Of a DNA stretch of 64,000 nucleotides, positions 34,916 to 45,639 are shown piece by piece. The notes beneath the pieces were generated by a model. It saw nothing but the letters and a program-made list of their open reading frames with translations, searched no databases and had not been told where the DNA came from. The stretch comes from Carya illinoinensis. Lineage: Eukaryota > Streptophyta > Magnoliopsida > Fagales > Juglandaceae. Made by a program: the position numbers and the translations under genes. The stretch covers positions 15,303,501 through 15,367,500 of the forward strand of contig NC_056765.1 in the NCBI RefSeq assembly GCF_018687715.1, in the 5' to 3' direction. The number at the start of each line of letters is the position of its first letter. Within the stretch, counting starts at the first letter, position 1.

Positions 34916-36489
34916 CTCTTCCATATCTCATCCATAAGTATCTCCAGCCACCCCTCCCCATGAAATTATCTTCATTTACACTTTCCATTGAAAGAATACC
35001 AAACACTCTCTCTCGGACAGCTTTTAGGTGTTCTTTTGCACGCCCATTTCGAAGCTTTTATAAGTGTTTTATCATAAAGTCTCCTTCATATAAGTTTTTC
35101 CTTTTTGAGTCTAGTTTACGTGGATATCTTATTTTCCCCATTTTAAGATCATTTGGTCAGTCAAATATTGTGTAAACTATAGAAATGTCATTTTGGGAGA
35201 TAAACTGGAGAATATGTTATAGTTTGGAGTTTTTGACCAAGCTAATGGATAGATATTCATCCGAAATTTTTATAGAGTATTTTTAACATGTGTATATGAT
35301 TATTGGTTGAGGATTTTTGCATGATTAAAGGTTTTGATGAAATATTTTCTTAGATTTAGAAACTTAGAAACTGGAAGAGGAAAAACAGTTTCTGTTTTGA
35401 GAAAGTTTAACTCTTTGGTGGTCTAAACCTATTCCAATGACTTTGATAATTTTATTGGAAGATCCTAAGCATCTTATATACATGTTATATTATTATTTTG
35501 AAGATATTTGATGTTAGTTTCAAAGATATGAATTTTTATGCAAAGAATATTCAAATAAGCCAAAGTGTGGATGTTCTTGGCTAAATGTTTTGGTTAATTT
35601 TTAACCATGTTATCTTGAATTAGAAGCTTATATATGTTTTAGGAAATCTTTTAAAACCATGTGATGGTTTGGTTTGAAGATCACATATTTCTAAGTCATA
35701 GATCAAAAGGTTGATCAAAATAAGTTGGAAACAAAAATCAATGGAAATAGCATTTGGGAATTTTGGACCTATGGAGTTTTAATAGTTGTGATTAGTTTTA
35801 AATTTTTCTAAATTGATATTTGAGTTGAGGATAAAATTTACATGAGGCATGTAAATTTTGGTGACTTTTGGAGTTAGTATGCAAAATCCTTAAGTTATGG
35901 GTAAAACGGTCATTTTCCTACATATAGAGAGTAAAATGGAAATTTTACTCTTTAGGTTAGTATTTTCCATATTTCAAGTTATTAGTGATTTAGTGCTAAC
36001 TTTTAGAATCACTAATTACAGTTCCTCGTGATCGCACTTGAGGTTTTATAAGAAACGCGGAGATCGAGGTAAGTTAGCTTTTAACTTACTAGCAGTTTAC
36101 TGTGTATGTGTGCTAAGTAAAGGAACTATAGTGTATGTATGTGTGTTATTATATATGTCATGCCATGCCAAGTTATTACGTAATTGTCTGTTATATAGAA
36201 ATTATTCCGTCATCAGTTATTATCTGTTACATAATATATTCTGTCATGTATTGCTGTACAGTACAAGTACGTCATGCTAAGTATGTCATCTATTACATGT
36301 ATGTCAAGTCATGTAATATTCACTGTTGCAAGTATGTCATGTTAAATATGTTGTCTATTATATGTTATACCATGTTACGAAATGTTTCTATCTCAAGTTG
36401 GTCATGTATTTCAAGTTATGTTCAAGTCACGTTATGTTACGTCAGGGCTTCAGTCCTTTCGTATTCCAGTCGCGTTTCATATTGAGTTT

Positions 36490-36820
36490 GTGTAGAATAC
36501 ATGGGGTCACAACAACTGTGGAGTATGTATTTACACGTAGAATACATGGGGTCACAACAACTGTGGAGTATGTATTTTTCATGTTAAGTCAAGGTTGTGT
36601 AGAATAAATGGGGCTACAACAACTGTGGAGTATGTATTTACACCTAGAATACATGGGGCCACAATAACTGTGGAGTATGTATTTTTCATGTTCAATCAAG
36701 TTTCAGAACAAGTTCATGATAAGTCAAACTTCATATCATGTTCATGTTAAGTCAAGTTTCAGAGCAAGTTCATGCTAAGTCAAGTTTCAGATCAAGTTCA
36801 TGTCAAATCAAGTTCAGTTC
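36490..36820. repeat. Higher-order tandem repeat in the 3.0-kb LTR
   Basis: Four copies of a unit of about 46 bp with GTAGAATACATGGGG and CAACTGTGGAGTATG, arranged as two larger pairs. These are followed by at least four copies of a TCAAGTTTCAGA / GTTCATG unit to about 36820. Confidence 0.8.
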
Positions 36821-37195
36821 ATGTTTCAATTTAAGTTATGTCAATTATGCTATGTTGTACGCCAAGTTATGCTTTAATTACTTATGAATTTGATTATGCA
36901 TTTATGCTTTTACTGTCATCCATGCATCATTAGCCTATGTGGAAGTTTTTTGTTAACTTGCTGAGATTTGTAATCAAATCTCACTTTGGTAGTCGCAACT
37001 ACCATTCCCCCCGAATGGTAGATCTTGTTACAGGACCTGAAGGAGAATCAGGAGCTGACCAACTAGACACAGTTGACTGAGCGACGATGCAACGTCAATG
37101 TTAATATAGTAGTTAACATAAATTACTACTTGTACTATGGAGTTGCATCTCCAGTACTTTTTAGATCATAAGCATTTTGGACTAGTGTTAGGGCT

Positions 37196-37438
37196 ATGCT
37201 CCGATTCCGACAGAGTCGGAATTGGAATTTCGACTTCCGACTCCGACTATGGTCGGAGTCGAAAACGAGCTCCGATTCTGATTCCGAGAGGATTCGGAGT
37301 TCGATTCCAATCGGAATTCCGAATGGAATTCCGACTTCCGAATTCCGATCGGAATTCGGAATTTCGATTACTGTTGATAGTCGGATTTCCGATCGGGGCC
37401 GGAATTCCGACTTCCGACTTTAATTCCGACTCGGCCAA
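37196..37438. repeat. hAT subterminal array, 3' side of the gene
   Basis: Many direct and inverted copies of TCCGACT, GGAATTCCGA and CGGAATTC in about 240 bp. The counterpart at 42940-43080 uses the same words. These are presumed transposase-binding sites. Open frames across it are artefacts of the repeat. Confidence 0.85.
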
Positions 37439-37439
37439 C

Positions 37440-38031
37440 TTGATACGTTTTTTTTTTTATTTTTTTTAAATTTATTTTATCCTTATTTCATAAAAACTCA
37501 CTTTATATAGTTCCATTGAGGTATTTTTGTATAGATTTTATTGTTATTTTCAATTTTCTTGAAATATATAAATTATAAGAGCTTGAACACGTTAAAGCGT
37601 ATAATTAATTAATTAATTAATTTTCCTGGTATAACGAGTATTATGGACAATATTTTCAATGCAAAAGGTCAAATATGTTTGAGCACATTAGACTGCATAA
37701 TTAATTATCATACATAATTCAGAAAGTCCTAAACAATTAATAATAGGAATAACAGCCTATTTCAAAGTTTGATTAAACAATCCATAAGAATAAACATTTT
37801 GATTCAACCAAAATAAAAAACATCATTTGCACTTTACAGCATCGTACTTGGTCATTTGAACTTTGAAGTACCTGAAATTAAGATAAAAAAGTATTCAATC
37901 AATAAATATAACTAAATATTGATACATAAAATTGAACACAATAAAAGTAAAATTTCATTACCATTAATACCAATAAAGACGTCCTTAATTCTGATATCAA
38001 CTTATCTTTATCCATACTCCATCATTCATCG
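37440..38031. other. hAT 3' non-coding region
   Basis: AT-rich, including (TTAA)n at about 37600-37622. No coding sequence recognised. Confidence 0.5.
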
Positions 38032-40375
38032 GCAACTACACTGGGGTTCACAATTAAATCTGTGAAATGTTAAAAAAAATATAAATTAAATAAATTTATG
38101 AAATCATAAAAACAATTAAAATAATCAATAATAAAAAGAAAAAGTAAAATAAGGTTACCATCTTCAAGCCTATAGCTCTCATCATCAATGCCAATGCTAT
38201 CTAGTCCAAGGGGTGTATCACTGATCCAGTTCTGTGTGCAAACGAGGGCCTCCACGGTTGACGGTGACAAAGAACTCCGGAAAGCATCCAAGACTCGACC
38301 TCCAGTGCTAAACGCTGACTCAGATGCAACCGTCGTAATAGGAATGACTAGCACATCTCGGGTAATACGGAAAAGGATTGGATACTTGATGGAATTAGCC
38401 TTCCACCAAATGCATATCTCAAATGCAGGACTAGGTGCCTCGACCTCTTCCATAAAATACCGTTCAACCTCTAAAGTACACCCCATAATATTCTTCAATG
38501 CAACGAGCTGATGATACTCGTTCATGATGTCATAATTCCTACGACGTCGAGGCAATGTGTCAGTCGGGCTAAAGTCATCAGAGAGAGGTGTCGAAGTCAC
38601 GTGTGAGGTACCCGCTGAAAATGAAGGTTGTCCACTATTTTTGTAGTGGTTGTACAAGTCATCGAGATCAGTTTTCAGCGCTGTAATAAACAATGCAGCC
38701 TTCATTGCCCCGAGGACGGAATTTGCCCAATATTCTATCACGGCCAACTTGATTCGGGGGTCAAGGATCACAGCTACAAAGAGTAATCTATTTATCTTCT
38801 CAATTTGCCCCCAATATTTATTATATTTGGACAACATCCTCTGAGCCATACCAGATAACAGTCCGCTAGGGTCATCGCAACCATCTTCCAAGTGGTGGTG
38901 TAGTGTCGAGATCTGACTAAACCACAAGTTTGCAGTCGTGTATGCGGATCCAGATATTTTCATTGTAATATCATAAAAAATCTGCAAAAATGTGACAAAG
39001 AATCCTACACTCGTCCAATCATGTGTGTCCGGCGGACCGAGCCCATTTCCTGCAGGCTCCAGCAAAGCATACCGCAGACCCCCATCTTCCACCTCCATCC
39101 GCTCAAACACTTTTTGGTACCTCTGTGCCACATCCAACATCATGTATGTAGAGTTCCATCGAGTGGGAACGTCCAAGCACAGCATCCGAGAATGTTTTAT
39201 CCCAAGTTGTTCCTTTATTGCCCTGAATTTTTTCAGCCTTTGCGGGGAAGCCCTCACATACTGCACAATGTTGCAGACTTTTGTAATGGAATCGTCAACC
39301 TCTTTTAACCCTCACTCACAATCAGGTTGATTATGTGAGCACAACAACGAATATGGATAAACTCATGGTCTCGGATGACATCAGCCCTCACTCTCGTATT
39401 CCGCTTGAACCATTCAATTGCAGTATCATTAGCACTGACATTGTCAACTGTAATGCATAAAACCTTCTGTATTCCCCAATCTTTCAAGCAATCATCCATC
39501 GCTGCCCCAATTGATGCACCCTTATGATCATTTATTTCTTTGAATCCAATAATCCGTTTTTTTAAAGTCCATGAACTGTCTATGTAGTGTGCTGTAATAC
39601 ACATATATGAAACATTCTGTATAGACGTCCATGTGTCAGTCGTAAATGAGACTCTCTGGCCGGTCGTCACAAACATTTGTCTCATCTCAGCCTTCTCTTT
39701 CAAATGCCTTTTCATATAATCTCGCATCACTGTATACCGTGACGGCATTGGGAATCATGGCTCAATAAGCTTGATAAACGATCGGAACCCACTTTTCTCA
39801 ACTGTAGTAAACGGCATCTCATCTTTTATGATCATCTCGGCAAGCGCATCTCTCAACATCTTCTCACTATATTGAGGGATGACCATTTTCTTGGATTGCG
39901 TACCATCAGTTGCAGTAGAAGTTTCATAACTTAGCATTGTCTGATCTCGGGCCGCCAATCCTTTCGCTATCTTATACCTCTAGCAACTATTTAGATGTGA
40001 TATTAAACCAGCAGTGCCTTGTTTCTTTGAATGACATGCAACCTCTATGCCACAATGGTTGCAAGCTGCATGCGGTTCCGAGGGATCACCGTCAACCTTT
40101 GTGAAATGTTCTCACGTCCATGACCTTTTTTTATTTGATCGTGGACGTGGTGGTCTGGCCCTCGTGGATGAAGGTGGTGGTACATCCGGCTCATCCCCAA
40201 TACCCATCTCCTCCTCATCATTAAATGTATCCTCATCTTCTATGTTTACGGGGAGTGGGAATCGACTACTTGCACATGAAGTTTGTGCTCTGGAAGTGGG
40301 TCTGGATCTCGGTGGTGGGGACATAATTGTGGCATCCTGATCTTGTTCTGGGATCCCATATGGTTCTTCCTCCAT
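38032..40375 (-). pseudogene. hAT transposase (BED finger, RICESLEEPER/DAYSLEEPER-like), broken
   Basis: ATG at 40375 (MEEEPYGIPEQ) leads an acidic/proline region. A BED zinc finger follows (CNHCGIEVACHS...HLNSC, about 40070-39980). The RNase H-like core comes next (TDTWTSIQNVSYMC, VLCITVDNVSANDTA, CCAHIINLIV). It continues with RWNSTYMMLDVAQRY and ends in the hAT dimerisation region (WWKANSIKYPILFRITRDVL, TVASESAFSTGGRVLD). A 99-bp intron (donor after 38159, acceptor before 38059) precedes a short last exon ending in TGA at 38032-38034. Breaks are in-frame stops near 40112, 39979 and 39755 and a one-base loss near 39303. With so few lesions this is a recently dead copy of about the usual family length. 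Confidence 0.9.
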
Positions 40376-42867
40376 AGCTTGAAATCTGACACATTTAGTT
40401 GCAAAAATTAAAGTATTTATTAAAAAAACAATAAACAATAAAACAATAAGCTATAGACATGCATAATGAATTCATTTGGCCAGTCTCATGTTAGAAGTAA
40501 TTACGTATGTTATTTTCTTTGATTATTATAATTAATGATGAGAAGAGATGTAATCCCTGTACACAGGAAGTATAAATGAATCCACTAAATAAAAAAAAGA
40601 CCTGTTCACCTCTATGAACATCAACTTCTCTCTTAGGAAGTATAAATGATCTAGCTGCTACTTTTGCAAAGGTTAGCTTCCTTGAAATTGATGCTCATGA
40701 AAGAGTTATATACAAGTTTTGATGAGTTTCTCAATTTCTTTCATTTTTATGTCGTCTATCAACACTTTTTTTTTTTTTTAATATGATGGTATTAGATTCT
40801 AACTGTATTATTGATCTTTTCTCTTCTTTCTATATGTTAAGTTAAAACACACCCCTCTACTTAAAAAGAAATTATAACACCCATTTCCTCTAAGCTAAGG
40901 GATGCTACTAACATAAACAATTCTACAAGCCAAGTATAAGAAGATTCCATTATCAAAATATTCTGAAACATCATCAATAAAACCCAACAGTAGCATTTAT
41001 TTCAAAACAATAAAGTTATGAGTTCTTGCTTCTTCTGAAATTCCTGTATATATATATATTGAAGTGACCTGAAGTAATTTCTTTTTTTCTCTATCACAGC
41101 TTCCAATATATCTTTTGTATTTGATATTGATATGGGCACAAACATTCAATGCAAGTGAGTAGTTAAACATAATCGAGTTTGTGAAAACATGATGATTAAT
41201 TTAAAATAAATATTAATTATGGGGGGCCTCCTATGAAATTGCCTGCAATTTGAGCAGAAAATTCAAGAAATCTCCAAGTTCTTCAACATTGATTATTGTT
41301 CACATAGATCTTTCGAGTAATATTAAATATTATATTTAATAAATATTGTAAAATTCAATTTTTGTATTTATCTCACTCACACTCTAGAATCCAAATAAAA
41401 AATTCTTAGCTCTTGACCATATATCATAAGAGTGAAGAGAAGAGGACTAATGAGTAATTACTACCTGTAATTTGATTTATAAATCTGATAAAATCTCCAA
41501 TCACATGCAAAAACAATCTTTAGTAAGACCGAAAAGAAATAGAGGATTGTTTGCGACATTTTTCTACCATGCTATTTAATAGCCAAACTGGATTTACTCG
41601 TCCCTAAAATAAAAAAGAAAAGCAGGGAAGAAAGCAAGAGAAGATAAAACAGTGAAAACATGCTAGTATGTAACCTTAACAACCAAGCAAAGTCCAATTT
41701 CAAGACTAAACAACGGATGGGAGTCATTTATGGTGGTCAGCGTCATGATGCTACTATGGCATGCTGCCCTACATATTATGACTAGAAAAGAAGATAATGG
41801 GGCATTCTAGGAGGCTGAGAATCCAGGTGGTTCTACAAAAGTGGGTAATCTTTGGCAAGCTAGACAAGACAAGAATGAGACATTATCATGGTGAACTTGC
41901 TTTGGAGATAGAAATACTATCAAATTCTCAAAAGACATGTGAATCATCTAGAAAGGCCATGATAAGCTTCCAGCAACATGCGAATCTCCTTCCCAACCAG
42001 CACCAAAGCCATAATTACCTTTGTCCACAAAGCTGGATAATTTCACAGTGCATAAATCCTAGTAATTATCAGCTCAAGCAGTAGTTCTTGTAAGTATGCT
42101 TGGATTATCTACGTTTCCGAAACCTCTTTCGATGCACCAAGTAAATATTAATAAGATTAGTATGGCTTCTACTCCAATCCTATGCTAATTAACAACGCTG
42201 CAGTCAAACAAGACCAACAAAGAAATGTCCGAACAATTTAAAAATGATCTGTATATGTTGCCAATTAACAAAACATATTGCTTTAATTAATGTTGAAAAC
42301 TTGAGAAGAGCTTAAATGGAAACCCCGATTATATGATCATGTCAACTCTTTGTGACATTTCCACAAACACGTAGGCCGCAGCCTTCAAAGTCCATCTAAC
42401 TAACACACAATGTGTGAAAAAGACCATCCTCAATACATTCACGGCCAAGTGCCAACATCCAAAACAGTGCATTCACAATTTCACGGCCAATTTCCAATTA
42501 ATAAATAAATACAGAAGAAAAATTTGGAGTAAATACACAGTCGGTAAAATTTCAATTTACCGATTGGGTAATGTTAGGCTGTTAGCAGCAACTTGCAACA
42601 ATAAACTTGGCACTGCAGCGAGTCGGCAACGGCAACCTCTGAGCTGTGGCGTCGTCGGTGAGATGAGTCTGAGGCTCTGAGCAGCTGAGGACAGTGAGGC
42701 GTGAGCCGTGTGGTCGACTGGTCAGACTTCGAGTGAGGAACTTAGGAGCAGAGGATTCGGAAGGCAAGAATGGCTTATGGCACTCGGGGAGGCCATTTAG
42801 CCGTGATTCAAACGGCGTCGTTCTCATTTAAATGGAATGACGCCGTTCCAATTAGGAGGTAGCCAAA
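40376..42867. other. hAT 5' non-coding region
   Basis: About 2.5 kb between the transposase start and the 5' terminus (minus-strand sense). It is mostly AT-rich with no recognised coding sequence. It becomes GC-rich after 42560, where the promoter probably lies. Length and composition would allow a long leader or introns. Confidence 0.45.
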
Positions 42868-42903
42868 AACCTGATGCAAAACGGCGTCGTTTTGCATCAG
42901 GTT
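42868..42903. repeat. Perfect 16-bp inverted repeat with ACGGCGTCGT centre
   Basis: Arms AACCTGATGCAAAACG and CGTTTTGCATCAGGTT are exactly complementary around the four-base centre GCGT. It lies about 190 bp inside the 5' end of the hAT element. Two more ACGGCGTCGT / GACGCCGT words occur at 42810-42846. Confidence 0.85.
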
Positions 42904-42939
42904 ATTTTTTTTTTAAAAAGTCAGAATCAAAAATCGAAA

Positions 42940-43080
42940 ATCGGAACCTGTGGTTTACCGATTCCGATTCCAACTTCCGTTAAGGAGTCGAAACTGATTC
43001 GATTCTGACTCCGACTTCCGAACCCTCCGATTCCGTCGGAATCGGAATCGGACCGGAAGTCGGAATTGAACAGTTCGGAA
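42940..43080. repeat. hAT subterminal array, 5' side of the gene
   Basis: Repeated ACTCCGACTTCCG, GATTCCGATTCC and CGGAATCGGA words, matching the array at 37196-37438. Ends in the terminal sequence at 43095. Confidence 0.85.
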
Positions 43081-43353
43081 TTTTGCTCACCCCTAACTAG
43101 TGTTGTGATCTTAGTTGTTCAATGAGTCTATATATATGAAGTATGTTTTAAGCATTTGGGATATTTTCAGTTTGGTGCATAGTATTGCTAAAGAATATAA
43201 TTTATCCACTGCGAATATTGCATAATGTTAGATACATGTTAGAAACATTGCATCTTATATGTCATGAACGGGGGCAGGTAACTTTGTGTTGCATGTCTCG
43301 ATGCTTCAAATGTCCGTCCAATCCCAAACGAAATTTGGGAGTGTCACATATCT

Positions 43354-43663
43354 TCTTCTTCTTATAATAATAATTGATGATCATCATCATCATCATCATT
43401 ATGGATGAAATGAAATGAAAATTTTGGGATAAATTTTTTTTCCATACAAGCCCTAACTCAAGGAAGAAAATATGATAAAGAGGGAAGAGAATCGAATGTG
43501 AGGTGCAATGTGCATGTGCTTAATTTCTTATCAAAGACACCAAGCATGTGTATAGCTACTAAGATATCAGATGGCAACGGAAGGAAATCACAAGAGGGAG
43601 AGGATAATCAAATGAAAGATAGAATAGAGAATCGGGAAAAGGGAATAAAATATTGCCCACAAG
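43354..43663. other. Short unassigned segment
   Basis: Original sequence between the solo LTR and Copia-2. Contains an (ATC)n stretch at 43379-43399. The purine-rich 43560-43663 continues at 52750 beyond Copia-2, so this is the pre-insertion target locus. Confidence 0.5.
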
Positions 43664-43668
43664 GAGAA

Positions 43669-44086
43669 TGTAAGAGTTTTATTTAAACTCTATGTCCCAC
43701 ACACTCATCTTAATAGAGTTTGAAATAGCTCAAAACTTATCGGTTAAAATATGAATAATAATGGGATAAGAAAACTCATAAAAGATAAGATTAAAACTTT
43801 ATATCTCTAACTATAGTCAGACACAAAGTCTGAGATTTCTTGATGATCATAAATCTATAAATAGCACTGAGGGGTTAAAGGGTCTCACCTACAACATCAG
43901 AGTGCCTTTTGCCATCGTGAGACACTTGAGAGGCAAAGTTGCTAGGGTGATCCTTCCCTCATAGCCAGATCTAATTCTTCATCGAATTGATAGAGAAAAG
44001 TATGCATTTATTTATCACTGTTTATAATTGTAGATCATATAAAATCAAAGATCTGATAATTAATGTTCATGTTAAAATATTTGACA
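43669..44086 (+). repeat. Copia-2 5' LTR
   Basis: TGTAAGAGTTTT...ATATTTGACA. Contains TCTATAAATAGC (about 43855), a good TATA box, in both LTRs. Confidence 0.93.
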
Positions 44087-44088
44087 TG

Positions 44089-44100
44089 TGGTATCAGAGA
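44089..44100 (+). promoter_or_regulatory. Copia-2 primer-binding site
   Basis: TGGTATCAGAGA, two bases after the LTR, complementary to initiator-methionine tRNA. Confidence 0.85.
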
Positions 44101-45600
44101 TTCAGGTTATAGATTTTTATAATCTCGATATAATATTGTACATGCCGTATATCACTTTGATATTTCTTTTCAGTCATGAAAGATAAAAATACATACTGCT
44201 TCATACTGATATTATGCACCAACCGCTACGCCACACATATGCATAAAATTATAATTTTGATTCTGCATATGTAATATTATTATCACATTGATATTCATGA
44301 TCTGTATATGAAATATATATATGTTAAATTGCATATATGAATTTCTATATATTTATGCATATGAAATTGCTCCCAATTTTATGAAATCTAAACTGTATTT
44401 GAGATGAAAACCAAATGGTGTTGCACGGTAGTTTTCCTCGAGTTTTCATTGAGAAAATTAAAAAATAAAAAAATAAAAAAGAAAAAGAAAAAAGGAAGGA
44501 GTATTTTGAGCCAGAAAGAGGCCGAGAACCTCCTTCACAACGCCACTATGACGGCAGCACAGAGGGCTCCAAAGCCCAGTGGCCACATCATTTGGTTCAT
44601 TAATTTAAAAAAAAAAGAAGTGGAGAGGAGGTGGACCTTGGCAGCGGGAGGAGACTGGGGATTCCATGCCATCTTCTAGTCGCCGACGAGGACCACCGTT
44701 GAGATGAATGGCAGGGAAGGTGCTGCGCTGTACTGAACATTTAGGGAAGGTGCGGCGCTATGACAATCTGAGAAGAAGGCATATGAAGCTTAGGTTTTCA
44801 TTAAATGTGTAATGGGTTTGGGCTTTGGCCCAGTCCAAGAAGGAAAAGAAAGCAAACGGGCCAATGGGCCACTGATGTGGCCCAGCCCAATAAAAGAACA
44901 AAAAAAAAAGGTGGGACGGGCCTGAATAGTAGGTCCAACCCAGGTCAACACATCCATAAACTGGTTCTTGGCCTGGTTTGCTGAACCAGACAGGTCAGAT
45001 TAATTTTTTTTAATATTTTTAAAACAAAAAAAAAATCTGAATTTTATTTTATATACATGTTATTATTGTTATTTACATTTATGAAAATTTTATTATTGCT
45101 AAATTTATATGCATATTATTATTGTTAAATACATGTATTAAATTTTATTAAATGTTATATATATGCATGTTATTATTGTTAAATACATGTATTAAATTTT
45201 ATTAAATGTCATATGCATGTTATTATTACATACATAAATCTTATATACATGTATGAATTGGCTCTTATTATCATGCTATATATAATTATTTATCCAATAT
45301 GGACAAGTGATTTACATCAAAATTAAAGAAAAACGTGGTTGTCCAAAGATAAAAGATTCTCTTAAATTTTGGTAAAAAATCATTAAATTCCATAGTAAGT
45401 TGGATATGATGGAGTGGAAAATTTTTATATTAGAGTTTACTCCCAAAGGAGAATTCTGATGATACACTTAGTTCAACCACAGAATTTAATGTTGGTGAGA
45501 ACACTTTGTGTATTAAGATCTACTCCCAAAGAGGGTCTTGATGACACTATTAGTTCATCCATAATTATTTAAATTCTGATTATAGTTTATAAGTGTCTAA
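44101..45600. other. Long Copia-2 leader, possibly with an extra insertion
   Basis: 1.5 kb between PBS and Gag is long for Copia. The stretch 44400-45000 is distinct in composition (purine-rich, then GC-rich with GGGCTTTGGCCCAG and GGGCCAATGGGCC) and may be another inserted fragment. 45090-45200 has a roughly 57-bp tandem duplication around GTTATTATTGTTAAATACAT. Confidence 0.45.
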
Positions 45601-45639
45601 CTCAAAACTTTACGTGACAAATATTTTTTTGTAGTAAAT

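Larger units (their letters stand above)
37189..43095 (-). mobile_element. hAT (Ac-like) DNA transposon, 5.9 kb
   Basis: Flanked by ACTAGTGT at 37181-37188 and 43096-43103, a perfect 8-bp duplication. Ends are TAGGGCTATGCTCC and, inverted, TAGGGGTGAGCAAAA, a typical plant hAT pair. Both subterminal regions are packed with GAATTCCGAC-type motifs. A transposase gene on the minus strand has BED, catalytic and dimerisation regions but is broken. It is inside, and so younger than, the 3.0-kb solo LTR. Confidence 0.92.
34396..43348 (+). mobile_element. Gypsy-like solo LTR (about 3.04 kb) carrying a hAT element
   Basis: Starts TGTAACAGCC and ends GGGAGTGTCACA, with TATCT at 34391-34395 and again at 43349-43353. 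Removing the hAT element and one copy of its TSD leaves about 3038 bp of non-coding sequence with TG...CA ends. No PBS or polyprotein is present, so it is read as a solo LTR. It has several internal tandem repeats. The hAT element inserted at 37188/37189, about 245 bp before the LTR end. Confidence 0.85.

Noticed and set aside
37137..37469. 110-codon ORF rich in Asp, Ser, Phe and Arg
   Set aside because: It is a translation of the GAATTCCGAC subterminal array of the hAT element.
38188..39330. Plus-strand ORFs across the hAT gene
   Set aside because: Shadows of the minus-strand transposase, which has recognisable hAT motifs.
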